Below, piece after piece: positions 1 through 9,910 of a DNA stretch of 64,000 bases. A program made the position numbers and the translations under genes. Under the pieces are notes generated by a model. The model saw nothing but the letters and a program-made list of their open reading frames with translations, had not been told where the DNA came from and ran no database searches. Numbering within the stretch: position 1 is the first letter of the stretch; each line of letters begins with the position of its first letter. The DNA comes from Micractinium sp. NFX-FRZ (lineage: Eukaryota; Chlorophyta; Trebouxiophyceae; Chlorellales; Chlorellaceae), in NCBI GenBank assembly GCA_029339195.1, contig JAPTJF010000108.1, forward strand, positions 62,001 through 126,000, in the 5' to 3' direction.

Positions 1-186
1 GTTAGTGGTGGTGCCAACAGTGAGAGCAGCCAAATGACAGGCGGAACACGACCGGTAAGGTATGTAGGTGCCGTGCTTGCGCGCCACCAGCTGGGAATTG
101 TGCCTGCACGCCACCCATCCCCGTCCTCCCTCCCCCTGTTCAGCCCCCTCTTTCAAGCCCACCAGAACCTGGCCGGGGTTGCACAT

Positions 187-206
187 CCCTTGGTGAGCAG
201 GGTGTG
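187..206. repeat. Copy of an apyrase exon segment inside the next intron
   Basis: Twenty bases here are identical to positions 291-310, which lie inside the last visible apyrase exon (266-358). The copy sits downstream in gene direction, in the same orientation, in otherwise C-rich intron sequence. It looks like the remnant of a short tandem duplication. Confidence 0.7.
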
Positions 207-265
207 CCCCCTCCCCTCCCTCCCCCGCCTTTCACGCCCCCACCCCCGCCACCCCGCCCCCCCAC

Positions 266-3200
266 CTGGGCCTCGTCGGGGATCTTGAAGCCCTTGGTGA
301 GCAGGGTGTGGGCGTACGACAGGTCCAGACAGAAGAAGGGGCGCAGCTCCTCGGCCATCTGGGGAGGCAGGCAGGGAGGCAGGGGGGCATACAAGCAGAC
401 GAGCGTCGGGTCAGCGTCAGCGCATTGGAGCACCATTCTTCTCGGTAGGCTGCCGAAGGAGGCGAGGCATCCGAACCTGCTCGCAACCGCCCCCAGGCCG
501 CCACCCGCTGCGGCCCCCACCCCTGCATGCCTCCGCCCACCTTGGGGAAGGCCGCTGCCAGCTCGCCCAGACCAGTAGAGCAGGCCTTGGCCGCCAGGGA
601 TCCAAAGTCGGAGGGGCGCACGCGCTGCTGGATGGCTGTTGCCTCGGCAATCAGGCCTGCGGGAGGGGGGCGGGGGCGGGCGGTTGGGTGGGTGGAGGGT
701 GTGTTTGCAATGGTGCCAGTGGCTGACGGGCGCTGCACACCCGCGGTATGCCTCGGACTCGGCGTGTACTTGAAGCGGGGGGAGCACGGTGGACACACCC
801 ACCGGGCACGCCCCACCAAGCCCGTTTACCACTGCCAACCCGCCACGCCCCACCCACGTGGGCACTTGTGTCAAGAAACTGCCCGGGTGCAGTCACACAC
901 CCTCCCGCTGCATTCATGGCAAGGCAGCCCACCTGCATCGGTGGCCCTGTCCCAGAAATAGGAGGAGATGTAGAAGACCTTGGGCACGCGGGGGCCGCCC
1001 CAGGCGCCGTTGAAGGTGCACTGCAGCTGCGGGGCGCCGCACTCGGCCTGGTGCTTCATGGCGGTGAGGACCACGGCCTCGCAGCGCTCGTGGTGGGAGC
1101 CGTCCTGCGGGGGGCGGGGGCACAGGGAAGTGGGGCGGGGTGGGCGGGGGGGGGACGCCGGTTTCAAGATGAAATGAGGCTGGCATCGTGCACCACCACT
1201 CCACGCTCGCCCCTGCAAACCCCACAGACCCCCCAGGGTTGCAGGGAAGGTGTGCCGGCCCCCCTCACAGCGTGCGGCTTCATGGCCATGGTCTTGCCGC
1301 CATACTCGTACGTCCCCGAGTGGCCTGCCGGCACGCAAGGGTGCCCCTCCTTGGCGCCCTCCTCGCTCAACACAGCGGCCCGCCCCGCCATCAGGCCAAA
1401 GCCCAGGTAGCTGCAGGCGGGCAGGGGGGCACTTGTCTTGTGTTCGATGGGGGTGGGTGGGGCGGCAGGTGTGGGCGGGTGGGTGCGCCGCCCACCCTAC
1501 CCGCCTCGCCCCCCAAACACATGACGATTTTTCTGCACTTTCCAGCTGCCCACCTGCTCAACCCGCTTACGATCTGCCAAGCCTTGCCATGCCGCCAACC
1601 AAACCAACCAGCCAGCCAGCCAGCACGCCACCCGTATTGCCGGGTGCGGCAACCCTCACCCCCACCCCCACCCCACCCCACCTGTACACGTAGACGTGGT
1701 AGCTCTTCCCCGCGGCCTTCATCTCCGTCAGGTAATCCTTGTTGTGCGCTGCCTTGGCCTCGGCGTCGCTCATGGCGTACGCCTCCTGCACGCTGCCGCC
1801 GCCCAGGTCGATGGAGGCGACTGGCAGGCGGGGGAGGGAGGGGGTGTAGCAAACAAAAACTTGAGCTGAGCGGAACACGGAGCCTCCCGCCCAGGTAGAT
1901 GGAGGCGACTGGCAGGCGGGGGGACGGGGGTGATGGGTGCGGAGGCACCACACTTACACTTGGGCCTCACCTCATGCTTGGCTCCTGAACACGCTGACAG
2001 CCCCTCCACCCACCTCTGCCTCGCCCCCTCCGACAGGGCACACCATCAGCCACCCCACAACCACCACATTTCACGCCACCCACTTGCTTCCAACCGGCGT
2101 GCCGACAGGCCAGCCGGCTGGCCCACCCATGCCCTGGAAAATGGCCCCAAGGCACGCGACCCTTCCACCCTGTTTTGAAGTAGCTGCTCACCCGTGTCCT
2201 GGAAGCTGCCGCCCAGCTTGCCCAGCAGGTAGTTGAGGGTCAGCCACGCAAAGGCGCCCTCGTCCACGCCGCTCAGAATCTTGACGTCCCCGTTGGAGAA
2301 CTGCAAACAGGTGAAAGAGGCTGGTGTTGGGTGTCAGGACCTTGAAGTGGCATTAGGCGGGTGGGAGCATGAGGTGTCTAGCCTGTGCACGCCATTTACG
2401 AGCTCTCCTGCGGCATCACAGACACGCACAAGGCCTCAACGTTGTGGGCTGGGGCAGCGGAAATGGGTGAAGGTGGGCATGCTCGTGATCTCCACGTCCT
2501 GCTCAGCAGACTGCCGCGAAGGGAGCGATGTAGGGGCATGATGATGAGAGGTGGGGTTGAGGTCTAGAATCATCCGCCAGCCCTTGCCGCTCCCCTTTGC
2601 GCACACATACACCCCCAGGATGGGTGCCCACATAGCCAGCCCTCCTGGCAACCACTCGGCCGTCCATCCCCCTTCCCAACCAGGCCATGCCGGCCACAGT
2701 CCAGGCACGCACGCCGCACCTTGAAGGGGTGCTTGCGCAGCCAGGTGCGCACTTCCGCGAGGATCACGTCAGCCTTGCCGTCGGGCAGCAGCCGCAGCCC
2801 CGCGGTGGCGCCCACCTGCGGGTGCCCAATCAAGGGGGCGGCACAGTCAGGCGGCGGCAGCAGAAGGGTATGTGGGGCGTGGGCTTGGGTGGGCAGCTGC
2901 CAGGCACTGGGGCACAAGAAGACTGACCGAGCCGCCGAGTCGCGTGCACCCACCTCTCCAGCCACCCACACCCGTTTGCCGTCATGCTACAACCCACCCC
3001 AGCATTCAATACATTCTGCTGTCCAGAAGAAACACCCGGCCTACGCTCCGCACCCTCCCCGACATCCACATGACACTGTGCCGTACAAACTGTGCCAAGC
3101 CAAGCCAAGCCCACCTCCACCTCCCCTCCCACACCGCACCATGATGGAAGTGGTGCTCCAGTGCTCCCGCGGGATGGTCTGCTCCGCCAGCTTGAGCAGC

Positions 3201-4500
3201 GGGGCCAGCGACTCGGCCGCCTTGGGGGGCGCGTCCGCGTAGCTCGACAGCCCCGGCTTGAGCTGGTCAAACTTGTCAAACTGCGGGGGGCACAGACAGG
3301 CACAAAGACACAGAGAGACAGTTCGGCATTGGGCAGACACAGGCAGACAGAGTTTGCTAGGAACCAGGTGGGCCACAGGACAGTGCACGCACAGCAGGGG
3401 TTTGGCAGGAGCTGGGTAGGCAGCAAGACAACAGCACCCACAGCAGGGGTTTGGCAGGAGCTGGGTAGGCAGGCATAGCGCAGCCCCCACAACAACGCTT
3501 TGCCCCGGCTTCAAGTAGGCAGCAAGGACAGCCATGGCTTCAAGTGTCCCACACGTGTCGAGCAGCTGTTGCCAGAAAACCGGCGGCACCTCACCCCGCA
3601 TCGCTGCAAGCCTCCTCGCCTCCCAGCAGCAGCGCACGCACACCTGCTCTACCCGCAGGACCAGCCGCCCCTCGGCCTCAGCCACCCATGCAAAACCACG
3701 TTCATACACCCCCTTCTGCACCAGCACGCGCAGACCTGCAGCACCACACCACCTCCCCACAGCGACCTCCCGTGTGCAACCTCCCCTCCGCAGCCTCCCA
3801 ACACCAGCAAAGCGCACCTGCAGCACGAGCTGGCCATCTGCGCCTGCCAGGAACTTGAAGATGTGCACCCGCGAGCCTGTGGACCCCGCATCAATCACCA
3901 CAGCATACCGCTCCCCGCCGGCAGCAGCACCGCCAGCTGCCTTGGCCGCGGCTGCGCCGCCAGTGGCGCCGTCCTCGAAATGCTCGCGGGAGAAGGGCTG
4001 TGAGCGTGAAAAGTCGGCAGAGTAGGGTGTGCCGCGGGGGATCACCATCAGGACTGCCATGATGAGCAGCACTGGGATGGCGATGATGGCAGCGACACCG
4101 CGGTACCTGCACAGTGGCGGCAACGTTGACATCAGGAGAGAGACAGCGGCGGCAGGCTGACGACGGCAACGTTCAGCAGGAGGTGGCAGGTGGGTGCAGC
4201 ACCGACGGCAGCGAGGGCGGCATCGGGGGAGAGGGGTCGGCATTACTGGGGGCCGACGGTCACTGTGCAAAAGCAGAGAGCAGGGGTTGGTAGCAAGCTG
4301 GCCAGCGGGTGGCAGCGGCTGGCGGCAGGCGGGCGGGAGGGTGGTTGGCAGGCGGCGGGCGGGGGCAAGCACTGGCAGCGCCACAAGCCGCCTGCCGCAG
4401 CTTCAGAAAGTGCTATACTTCATGTTGCAGGCGACGCGGCAGCCGCCAGCAACCTCCGCGCTCTAACCAGCCGCTGCGCTCACCGGTAATAGGCCTCCAT
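266..4500 (-). CDS. GDA1/CD39 family apyrase (nucleoside di/triphosphatase), 3' end beyond window
   Basis: Hydrolyses NTPs and NDPs to NMP, probably in the Golgi/ER lumen or outside the cell. Exons on the minus strand, 5' to 3': 4500-4484, 4106-3818, 3280-3140, 2815-2720, 2300-2192, 1820-1682, 1410-1269, 1104-933, 656-541, 358-266; all junction phases agree. The start ATG at 4500 opens a 17-nt exon (MEAYYR) that splices in phase to a type II signal anchor (VAAIIAIPVLLIMAVLMVI). All the N-terminal apyrase conserved regions are visible: ACR1 VVIDAGSTGSRVHIFKF, ACR2 GATAGLRLL, ACR3 ILSGVDEGAFAWLTLNYLLG, ACR4 ASIDLGGGSVQ. The C-terminal exon (ACR5-like AAWxLG) is missing because the gene leaves the left edge. 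Introns contain copies of exon edges (187-206 and 1887-1920). Family assignment is firm; substrate preference is not deducible. Confidence 0.93.
1887..1920. repeat. Degenerate copy of the apyrase ACR4 exon start and its acceptor
   Basis: This stretch matches 1799-1832 at all but about one base, offset 88. The original spans the intron acceptor and the first 22 coding bases of the ACR4 exon (ASIDLGGG). In the copy the catalytic-motif Asp codon reads Tyr and the frame then diverges, so it is not a usable alternative exon, although its AG acceptor is intact. Confidence 0.75.
3389..3470. repeat. Tandem duplication in apyrase intron
   Basis: A unit reading GCAGGGGTTTGGCAGGAGCT and continuing GGGTAGGCAG occurs twice, about 50 bases apart, between the exons ending at 3280 and starting at 3818. 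No coding match was found. Confidence 0.7.
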
Positions 4501-5081
4501 TCTGTGCCCGTCTCTGGGTCGCATTTTCTTGCCGTTGCCCAGCTTGCTGTCCCCACCCGCCTCAGCAGCCGCCAAGGGGGAGACGCTCCGCGCTCTGATA
4601 AGCGCCCCCAGCTTGCCTGATGCCCCACAACCTCTAACAAGCCGCCAGCTTGCCAGAAGTTACAGATGGAAGGGGGGTGAGCGAGGAGGCGCACAAAGCA
4701 AAAGGCAGTGCCACCTCACCGCTGCTTGCGGCCGCCGCACTACTGAAGGGGCACTTGCCTCTGCAGGTGAGCTGCTGCTGCTGTTCCGCAAGCACCACCC
4801 AGGGCGAGTGCCTCCTTAACCTTTGGTATGTTGTTCAATAGCACGTTGCTGCCGCTTACCCCTATCCGTGCCCTTTGCACCGCCGGAAGTGCTGCCCGCC
4901 TGCCTGCTGACCATCATGGCTCACCTCTCGCCAGCTGCCCACCACAGCCCGCCTGACTCACCGCTGAACGGCCTCTCAACAGGTTGCAAGCTTACACAGC
5001 GCAGGCAAGCGATGCACGCATCAAGCACGCCCAGCGCGCTGCCTGCCACTGTCCAGCACCCAACACGGCACAGCAGCCACC
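4501..5081. other. Intergenic: apyrase upstream region and S1 protein 3' end
   Basis: Both flanking genes are on the minus strand. The left part would hold the apyrase promoter and 5' UTR; I see no clear TATA box. The right part should be the 3' UTR of the S1 gene and contains a minus-strand TGTAA. The ORFs here are short and unconvincing. Confidence 0.5.
4992..4996 (-). terminator. Putative poly(A) signal TGTAA of the S1 protein gene
   Basis: The minus strand reads TGTAA 86 bases beyond the S1 stop codon. TGTAA is the established poly(A) signal of many green algae. The assignment rests on position and motif only. Confidence 0.5.
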
Positions 5082-7246
5082 TCAGCTCTTCTTGTTGCCG
5101 CTGCCGGCGGCCTTGGCCGCCGGGGGCCCACGCTTCCCGCCGCTGCCGCCGCTGCTGACGCCCTTGCCCCTGCTGCTGCCGCTGCTGTTGCCGGGGGGCT
5201 TACCGCCTGCCGGCCCCGAGCGCAGCGCCAGCAAGCTGCGCAGCTCATCCGCAACCTTTGTCAGCTCCCGCCGCCTCGCCGCCTCCTCATCCGTCCGCGG
5301 CGGCCGGTTGGCAAACGACGGCCGCCGCGTCGGCACGCCCTGCTGCTGCGTCCCAGGGAACACGAGGTTGGGGTCTGCCAGCACCAGGGCGGGGCGCGAG
5401 CGGTCCACTTCGAGGATCCGGAACTTCTGCAGCTGACCGATGCGCCGCGCGGTGGGGCGCGAGCACTGACGCGCCGGCAGGAAAGCCACCACCCCCGCCA
5501 CCCCCACCGCGTAGCCGCTCCACACAGAGTTGAGGATGCGGCCTGCAGCGGGTGGGGTGCGTTGGGTTGGGGGCACAGCAGGCACAGCAGCAGTAAGAGA
5601 GAGGGAGCCGCATGTGGGAAAGCAGGCACGGGGCAGTGTGAGGGGAGCGGCAACGACATGCGGGCCAGCAGGCAACCGGGGCAGCTGATCAGGCCGTCCT
5701 CCTGACCTCACCCCCTACCGTTGGCCCTCCCCACCCGCTGGTGTGCCTCCTCCCCTCCAATTGCGCCTCCCGACACCACTGACCACACCCACACACCCAC
5801 CCGGCCACCCACGCTCACCGCTGACTAGCTCCCCCCGCTGCTGCCGCTCTTCGAGCTCGTTCCACACCGCCGCCATGCGCCGCTGCACCGCCGCCTGCTG
5901 CCCGCTCACGAGGAAGTCGCCCTCGGGAGTGCCCACCGCCTCCAGGAACACCTGCACCACGTCTCCCACCATCAGCTGGCCTGCAGGGGCAGACACACAG
6001 GAAGAGGTGACGGTCAATGACCGGGAAGCCGCTGTTGAGGGGGCCCATCCTCTGGGGTGCTCACGGAACCCCTGCATTATGGCACCCACAATCAGTTGGC
6101 CTGCGCGAGGCGCGAGGCGCGAGACGTGAACAGATCAACAACAAATGAGATTCCAGCTAATGGCTGGCAAGCCCCGCCCGCTTGAACCATGCCCGCCTGC
6201 CCCTGCCTCGCCCCTGCCTGCCTGCCCCCGCCGCACCTGGCCGCCGCTGCACGGCGTCCCCATTGGGCAGCACGCTGCCCAGCACACAGTCTGGCGGGAT
6301 GTCAGCCTTGGCCACCCGGGCGGGCTTCAGCCCGGTGTCAAGCGTCACGGCGCGGCGGCCCACCTGGTCAGGGTAAGGGCAGGCGGGGAGGGGGGCGTCA
6401 AGGAAGAATAGGGACCCAAAAAGAAACCATAAGCTCTTGATGCACACTGTAGCCGAGTGACTCGGCCCTGCCGCAAGCCAGCCGCGGTTGCCCTGCTGCA
6501 GCCATTCAGGCTGCCTGCCAGGATGCTGCTCCGGGACAGTCTTATCCCGCTGCCCTGTGTCAGATTCAAGACATCGCCAGCCACCCTGCAGGCAGCGGCC
6601 CTGCACAAAGTGCGCACCTCCAGCACCGTTGCCTTGATCATGTGCCCGTCATAGATCGGGGCCAGGGAGGAGTTGTGCATGCGGAACACCTCTAGCTCGC
6701 CCTGCAGCACCCAACGGATCCATGATGCTCATGTGAGAAACATGCCAGTGGAATACAAGGCTGTGCAGTAGTCATGTCCACATGGGATTGGTCGAGGTAC
6801 GAGGGGCAGGGCAGCGGCAGGGACTGAGGCGAGAGCACAGCGGCAGGAGGCACGAGGTGGCAGAAGGCATCAGGGAAGCAGAAATGCTGAGAAATTAAAT
6901 GCATGCTGCACAACTCATGACTGCCCTGTAGTTCCTACACCACAGCCATCCCCATGGGCCTTTCAAGGAGAGCACAGCACCAGCCAAAGCTAGCGACTGG
7001 CGGCAGGAGGCGGCAGCGGCGCACCTCGGTCTCCGAGGGAGAGCTCTCCGCTGGGCTGAGCGCGGGCACGACACTAAGACCCGCGATCTTCTCGTAGAAG
7101 GGACGCATGATTGGGTCGGCCGACGGGACGGCCTCCTGCAGCACATCGCTCGCCTTTGCCGTGGCCGCTGCACTGGTGTGCACGCCGGCGACCCCCAGAA
7201 CCCGGGACACGCGGCCCAGCGCCTGGCGCAGCGCCACGGCGCTCAT
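5082..7246 (-). CDS. S1-domain ribosomal protein, probably mitochondrial bS1m
   Basis: Probable RNA-binding small-subunit ribosomal protein of the organelle ribosome. Exons 7246-7025, 6701-6618, 6363-6237, 5980-5819, 5542-5082; 351 aa with all phases consistent. The N-terminus is Arg/Ala/Ser-rich with few acids (MSAVALRQALGRVSRVLG, then HTSAAATAKA), as in a mitochondrial targeting peptide. Two S1-like beta-barrel segments can be recognised: GDVVQVFLEAVG near residue 150, and a typical S1 strand pair YAVGVAGVVAFLPARQ near residue 210, followed by KFRILEVDRSRPALVLAD. The tail is a basic, Gly/Ser/Lys-rich low-complexity stretch. Plants usually keep rps1 in the mitochondrial genome, so a nuclear copy fits an alga. 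A plastid S1 is less likely because the usual three S1 repeats are not evident. The ATG at 7246 is the first in frame. Confidence 0.75.
6065..6105. repeat. Degenerate copy of the S1-gene exon 4 start and acceptor
   Basis: Aligns with 5945-5985 at an offset of exactly 120, with about three quarters identity. Read on the minus strand, the copy still begins with an AG acceptor and would encode QLIVGAIMQGFREHP, against the true exon QLMVGDVVQVFLEAVG. It lies in the intron just upstream of the real exon, in the same orientation. Confidence 0.75.
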
Positions 7247-7592
7247 GCTGTTGCGCTGGACCCCCGCAGGCGCCTGGCTGGCTTGGGGCGAAGCGGGGCA
7301 GAGACTGTGTGTTGTCTAGCGAGTGGAAGCTCCTGTTGTAGAGCTGCTTGAAATCGCCACTGTTTGGGTTTGTTTGCAGGCCGCTGTGCGCACGGATGGC
7401 ATGTAGCCCACAGCATGGCCACAGCATGCGACAATTTGCCGACTTTTCAGTCAGCGTGTTTCGAGAGCCTGGACCGATCGATCAATTCGCAGACAGAGTG
7501 ACAGGGGGATGGCTTGATTGCAACTCGCCTGGTGGAACTGAACGCAAGCGGGTGGCGGTGGGTGTAGCCCACACCATCAAGGAGGTCACAGG
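7247..7592. promoter_or_regulatory. Bidirectional promoter region between the S1 protein and TAF7 genes
   Basis: Only 346 bases separate the two start codons, which point away from each other, so both promoters and both 5' UTRs must fit here. No TATA box is obvious on either strand. The assignment follows from gene geometry. Confidence 0.6.
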
Positions 7593-8601
7593 ATGAACCA
7601 GGAGTCGCGGGATGTGGAGGAACAGTACCTCTTGCGCGTGAAGGACCCAGCGCTCGCTGAGCAGCTGCGGTGAGCGGGGGGCAGTTGCGCCGCCGCTGCT
7701 GTGCTTTTGCCGTGCTTGCACACCTGGCTGATGCTGCTATCCTGTTCCAACACAATCTCAACCGGATGCTGCATCGCACTGCTTGGCTGCATGCCGCGCC
7801 AGCTGCTGCTGCTGCTGCTGCTGGCGCCATTGCTTGGCAGCGGTGGACTCCGCTGTCCTCCGCCTCCGCTGCCCCCACATGGCTGCTGCCCCTTACGCTC
7901 ATGCTTTATTGCCCACCCTTGGTGCCCACCCAATCGCCCACAGGTCTGCACTGCGTGCTGCGCCCGGCGACCCTGCCGGCGCTGCAGGCGCGCAGCTGCG
8001 TTTCTCCGACAGCGACCGCCAGGGGGTGTTTGCGTTTGGCGGCCGCGAGTGGCCCGTCACGGTGCTCAACCTACCCAGCGTGGTGGAGAGCTACAAGACT
8101 CTAGATGACATCAACCTGGTGAAGACGACGGACATTGGGCAGGTGGGAGATGCATCTTACTTGTGCTGACTGTGCTGTGCCAAAATTGACAACTGTTGGG
8201 AGCAAGAGACAGGTGGCAGGGGAGGCGTTGGGCTGAGCCTGGCTGGACGTGGGCTGGGCTGCCATGGTGTAACCTGGTGGGGACTGGTGGACATCTGACA
8301 GCTATACAGTGCTGGATGATACCAAACCTTCTGAGTTCTACATACTTTGGCGGGTGGCAGGTCTGCTGGCTGTGCTGTGCGGCCTGCGCTGCGCTGTGCT
8401 GTGCTGTGCTGTGCTGTGCTGTGCTGTGCGGCCTGCACTGTGCTGCACTGTGCTGTGCTGTGTGGCCTGTGCTGTCCCAGGGCCGGCCTGCCATCAGCGT
8501 AGCGCTTGGGCAACTTCTAGCGGTCGAGTCTAACGGTCGGGGCCTGCTGCCAGGAGTGCAGGAGCGCCAGGGCCAGGTTGTTCTTTCCTGCCTGCTTGCT
8601 C

Positions 8602-8633
<32 letters not shown>

Positions 8634-9584
8634 ACCATACTATCACACACGCCGTATCCTCTGACCCCTCCGCATGGCACCCTCCCTCTCGCCCTCCCTG
8701 CTCGGTCCTGCCTCCCACCCCCATTCATGCAGGTGCTGGTGGTGGGCGGGGACCACTCAGACCCTTCCACAGCCCAGGAGGCGGCCGCGGGAGAGGCACG
8801 CGATGGCGTGACGCCGCCGATGCGCAATGCCCGTGAGCGCATCTTCCGCCGGCCCATCGACGTCTCCCCACAGGCGAGCCCTGGGACCCCTAGGGTGCCA
8901 ACGGGGGGCTGGCGGAAAGCTGGGTATCCAAGCAGGGGAGTCAAGTGGCCCTGTGTGTGCTGCCGCATGCAGGCCGCGGCACCTGCCCCTGCCCTGCCCT
9001 CCCATTCAGGGTGGCCTGACCCCACCCACCCCCTGACCTTGCTCACCGCTCACCGCCCTCCCTCTGTTTCTCATCTTCTGCCCCTGTCAGTGGTCTGAAC
9101 TTTAAAGGGTGAACTGCTGGCGCACATGCATTTTTTGTTTGTTTTTCATTTATAACTCTCTTTGTGTGGCCTTCTCAACATGTGCTTTCTTCTGGTGGGT
9201 GCAGGTGGTGCAAAAGGTGGAGTATGACCTGCTGACCATACTGGCGGTGAGTCAGCCGCTGCCCTGCACTGGAGGGCCTGCATAATTACCGTTGTTTTTT
9301 TGGGACGCTTTCAAAAGGCCAGCTCTGCAGGACATACCCTCCTTGAGACTCGCCAGTCTGCACGCATGCCTTGCGTCAGGCATTGGCATCGGACACCTGG
9401 CATCAGGCATCGGACACTCGGGCCTCAGCGGGATCGAAACCACCTGCCTGCCTGCCCGCCTTGCTCACCCACCGCCCTGCTGCAGGGAGGTGCCCCCGAA
9501 GGCCTCAAGTTTGTGGACACAGAGGAGGAGTGGGTGGTGGACAAGAAGAGTGGGCAGGGCGCCTGGCTGCCTGTGCGGCGGTGA
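7593..9584 (+). CDS. TAF7: Transcription initiation factor TFIID subunit 7
   Basis: Subunit of the general RNA polymerase II factor TFIID, nuclear. Exons 7593-7669, 7944-8142, 8733-8873, 9205-9246, 9486-9584 give 185 aa. The TAFII55 domain covers nearly the whole protein: EEQYLLRVKDPALAEQLR at the start, then FAFGGREWPVTVLNLPSVVE, SYKTLDDINLVKTTDIGQ and VLVVGG. Downstream come MRNARERIFRRP and VEYDLLTILAGG. Human TAF7 is longer because of a C-terminal acidic/coiled region missing here; plant and algal homologues are shorter. The intron after the third exon begins GCGAGC, following CAG, so it appears to be a GC-AG intron. The second intron holds a CTGTG repeat array. Start chosen as the first ATG preceding the conserved EEQ(Y/F)ILR segment. 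Confidence 0.9.
8375..8480 (+). repeat. CTGTG pentamer array in TAF7 intron
   Basis: Repeated CTGTG/GCTGTG units, roughly 15 with interruptions (GCGGCCTGC), all inside the second TAF7 intron. A (GCTT)n run follows at about 8600-8630. Confidence 0.85.
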
Positions 9585-9712
9585 CGGCGTGCAGCGTGGC
9601 GGACGCGTGCGCCAGGTGGCCTCGGGGCGGGGCCGGGGCGCATGCTACCCTCTGCAGCGCCTGGTACTTTGGATGACTGCCCGTAACTGACATAAATTTC
9701 CAAAAGTGACTT

Positions 9713-9717
9713 TGTAA
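9713..9717 (+). terminator. Putative poly(A) signal TGTAA of TAF7
   Basis: TGTAA lies about 130 bases after the TAF7 stop codon, in a locally A/T-richer stretch. Confidence 0.55.
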
Positions 9718-9910
9718 TGAATGAAGCTCCTCGATGCTGTTGCCTCTCCCTGGCCTGGCGTGCTCCCAGAGCTGCTGCCGCTGCCGCTGCCGCCAGGTCA
9801 GTCGCCGCCAGCGCAGGCAGCTGCCTCATGCATGGACCAGCGGGGACCGGCCGAAACATTCATCGCGTTGTGGAGCTCCTCTGAGACCGTTTGTGCCACC
9901 CACAGGCGCC

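Noticed and set aside
3041..4384. An open frame of 447 codons on the minus strand
   Set aside because: It includes two true apyrase exons but its start and middle are intron sequence. The spliced start at 4500 gives a proper membrane anchor.
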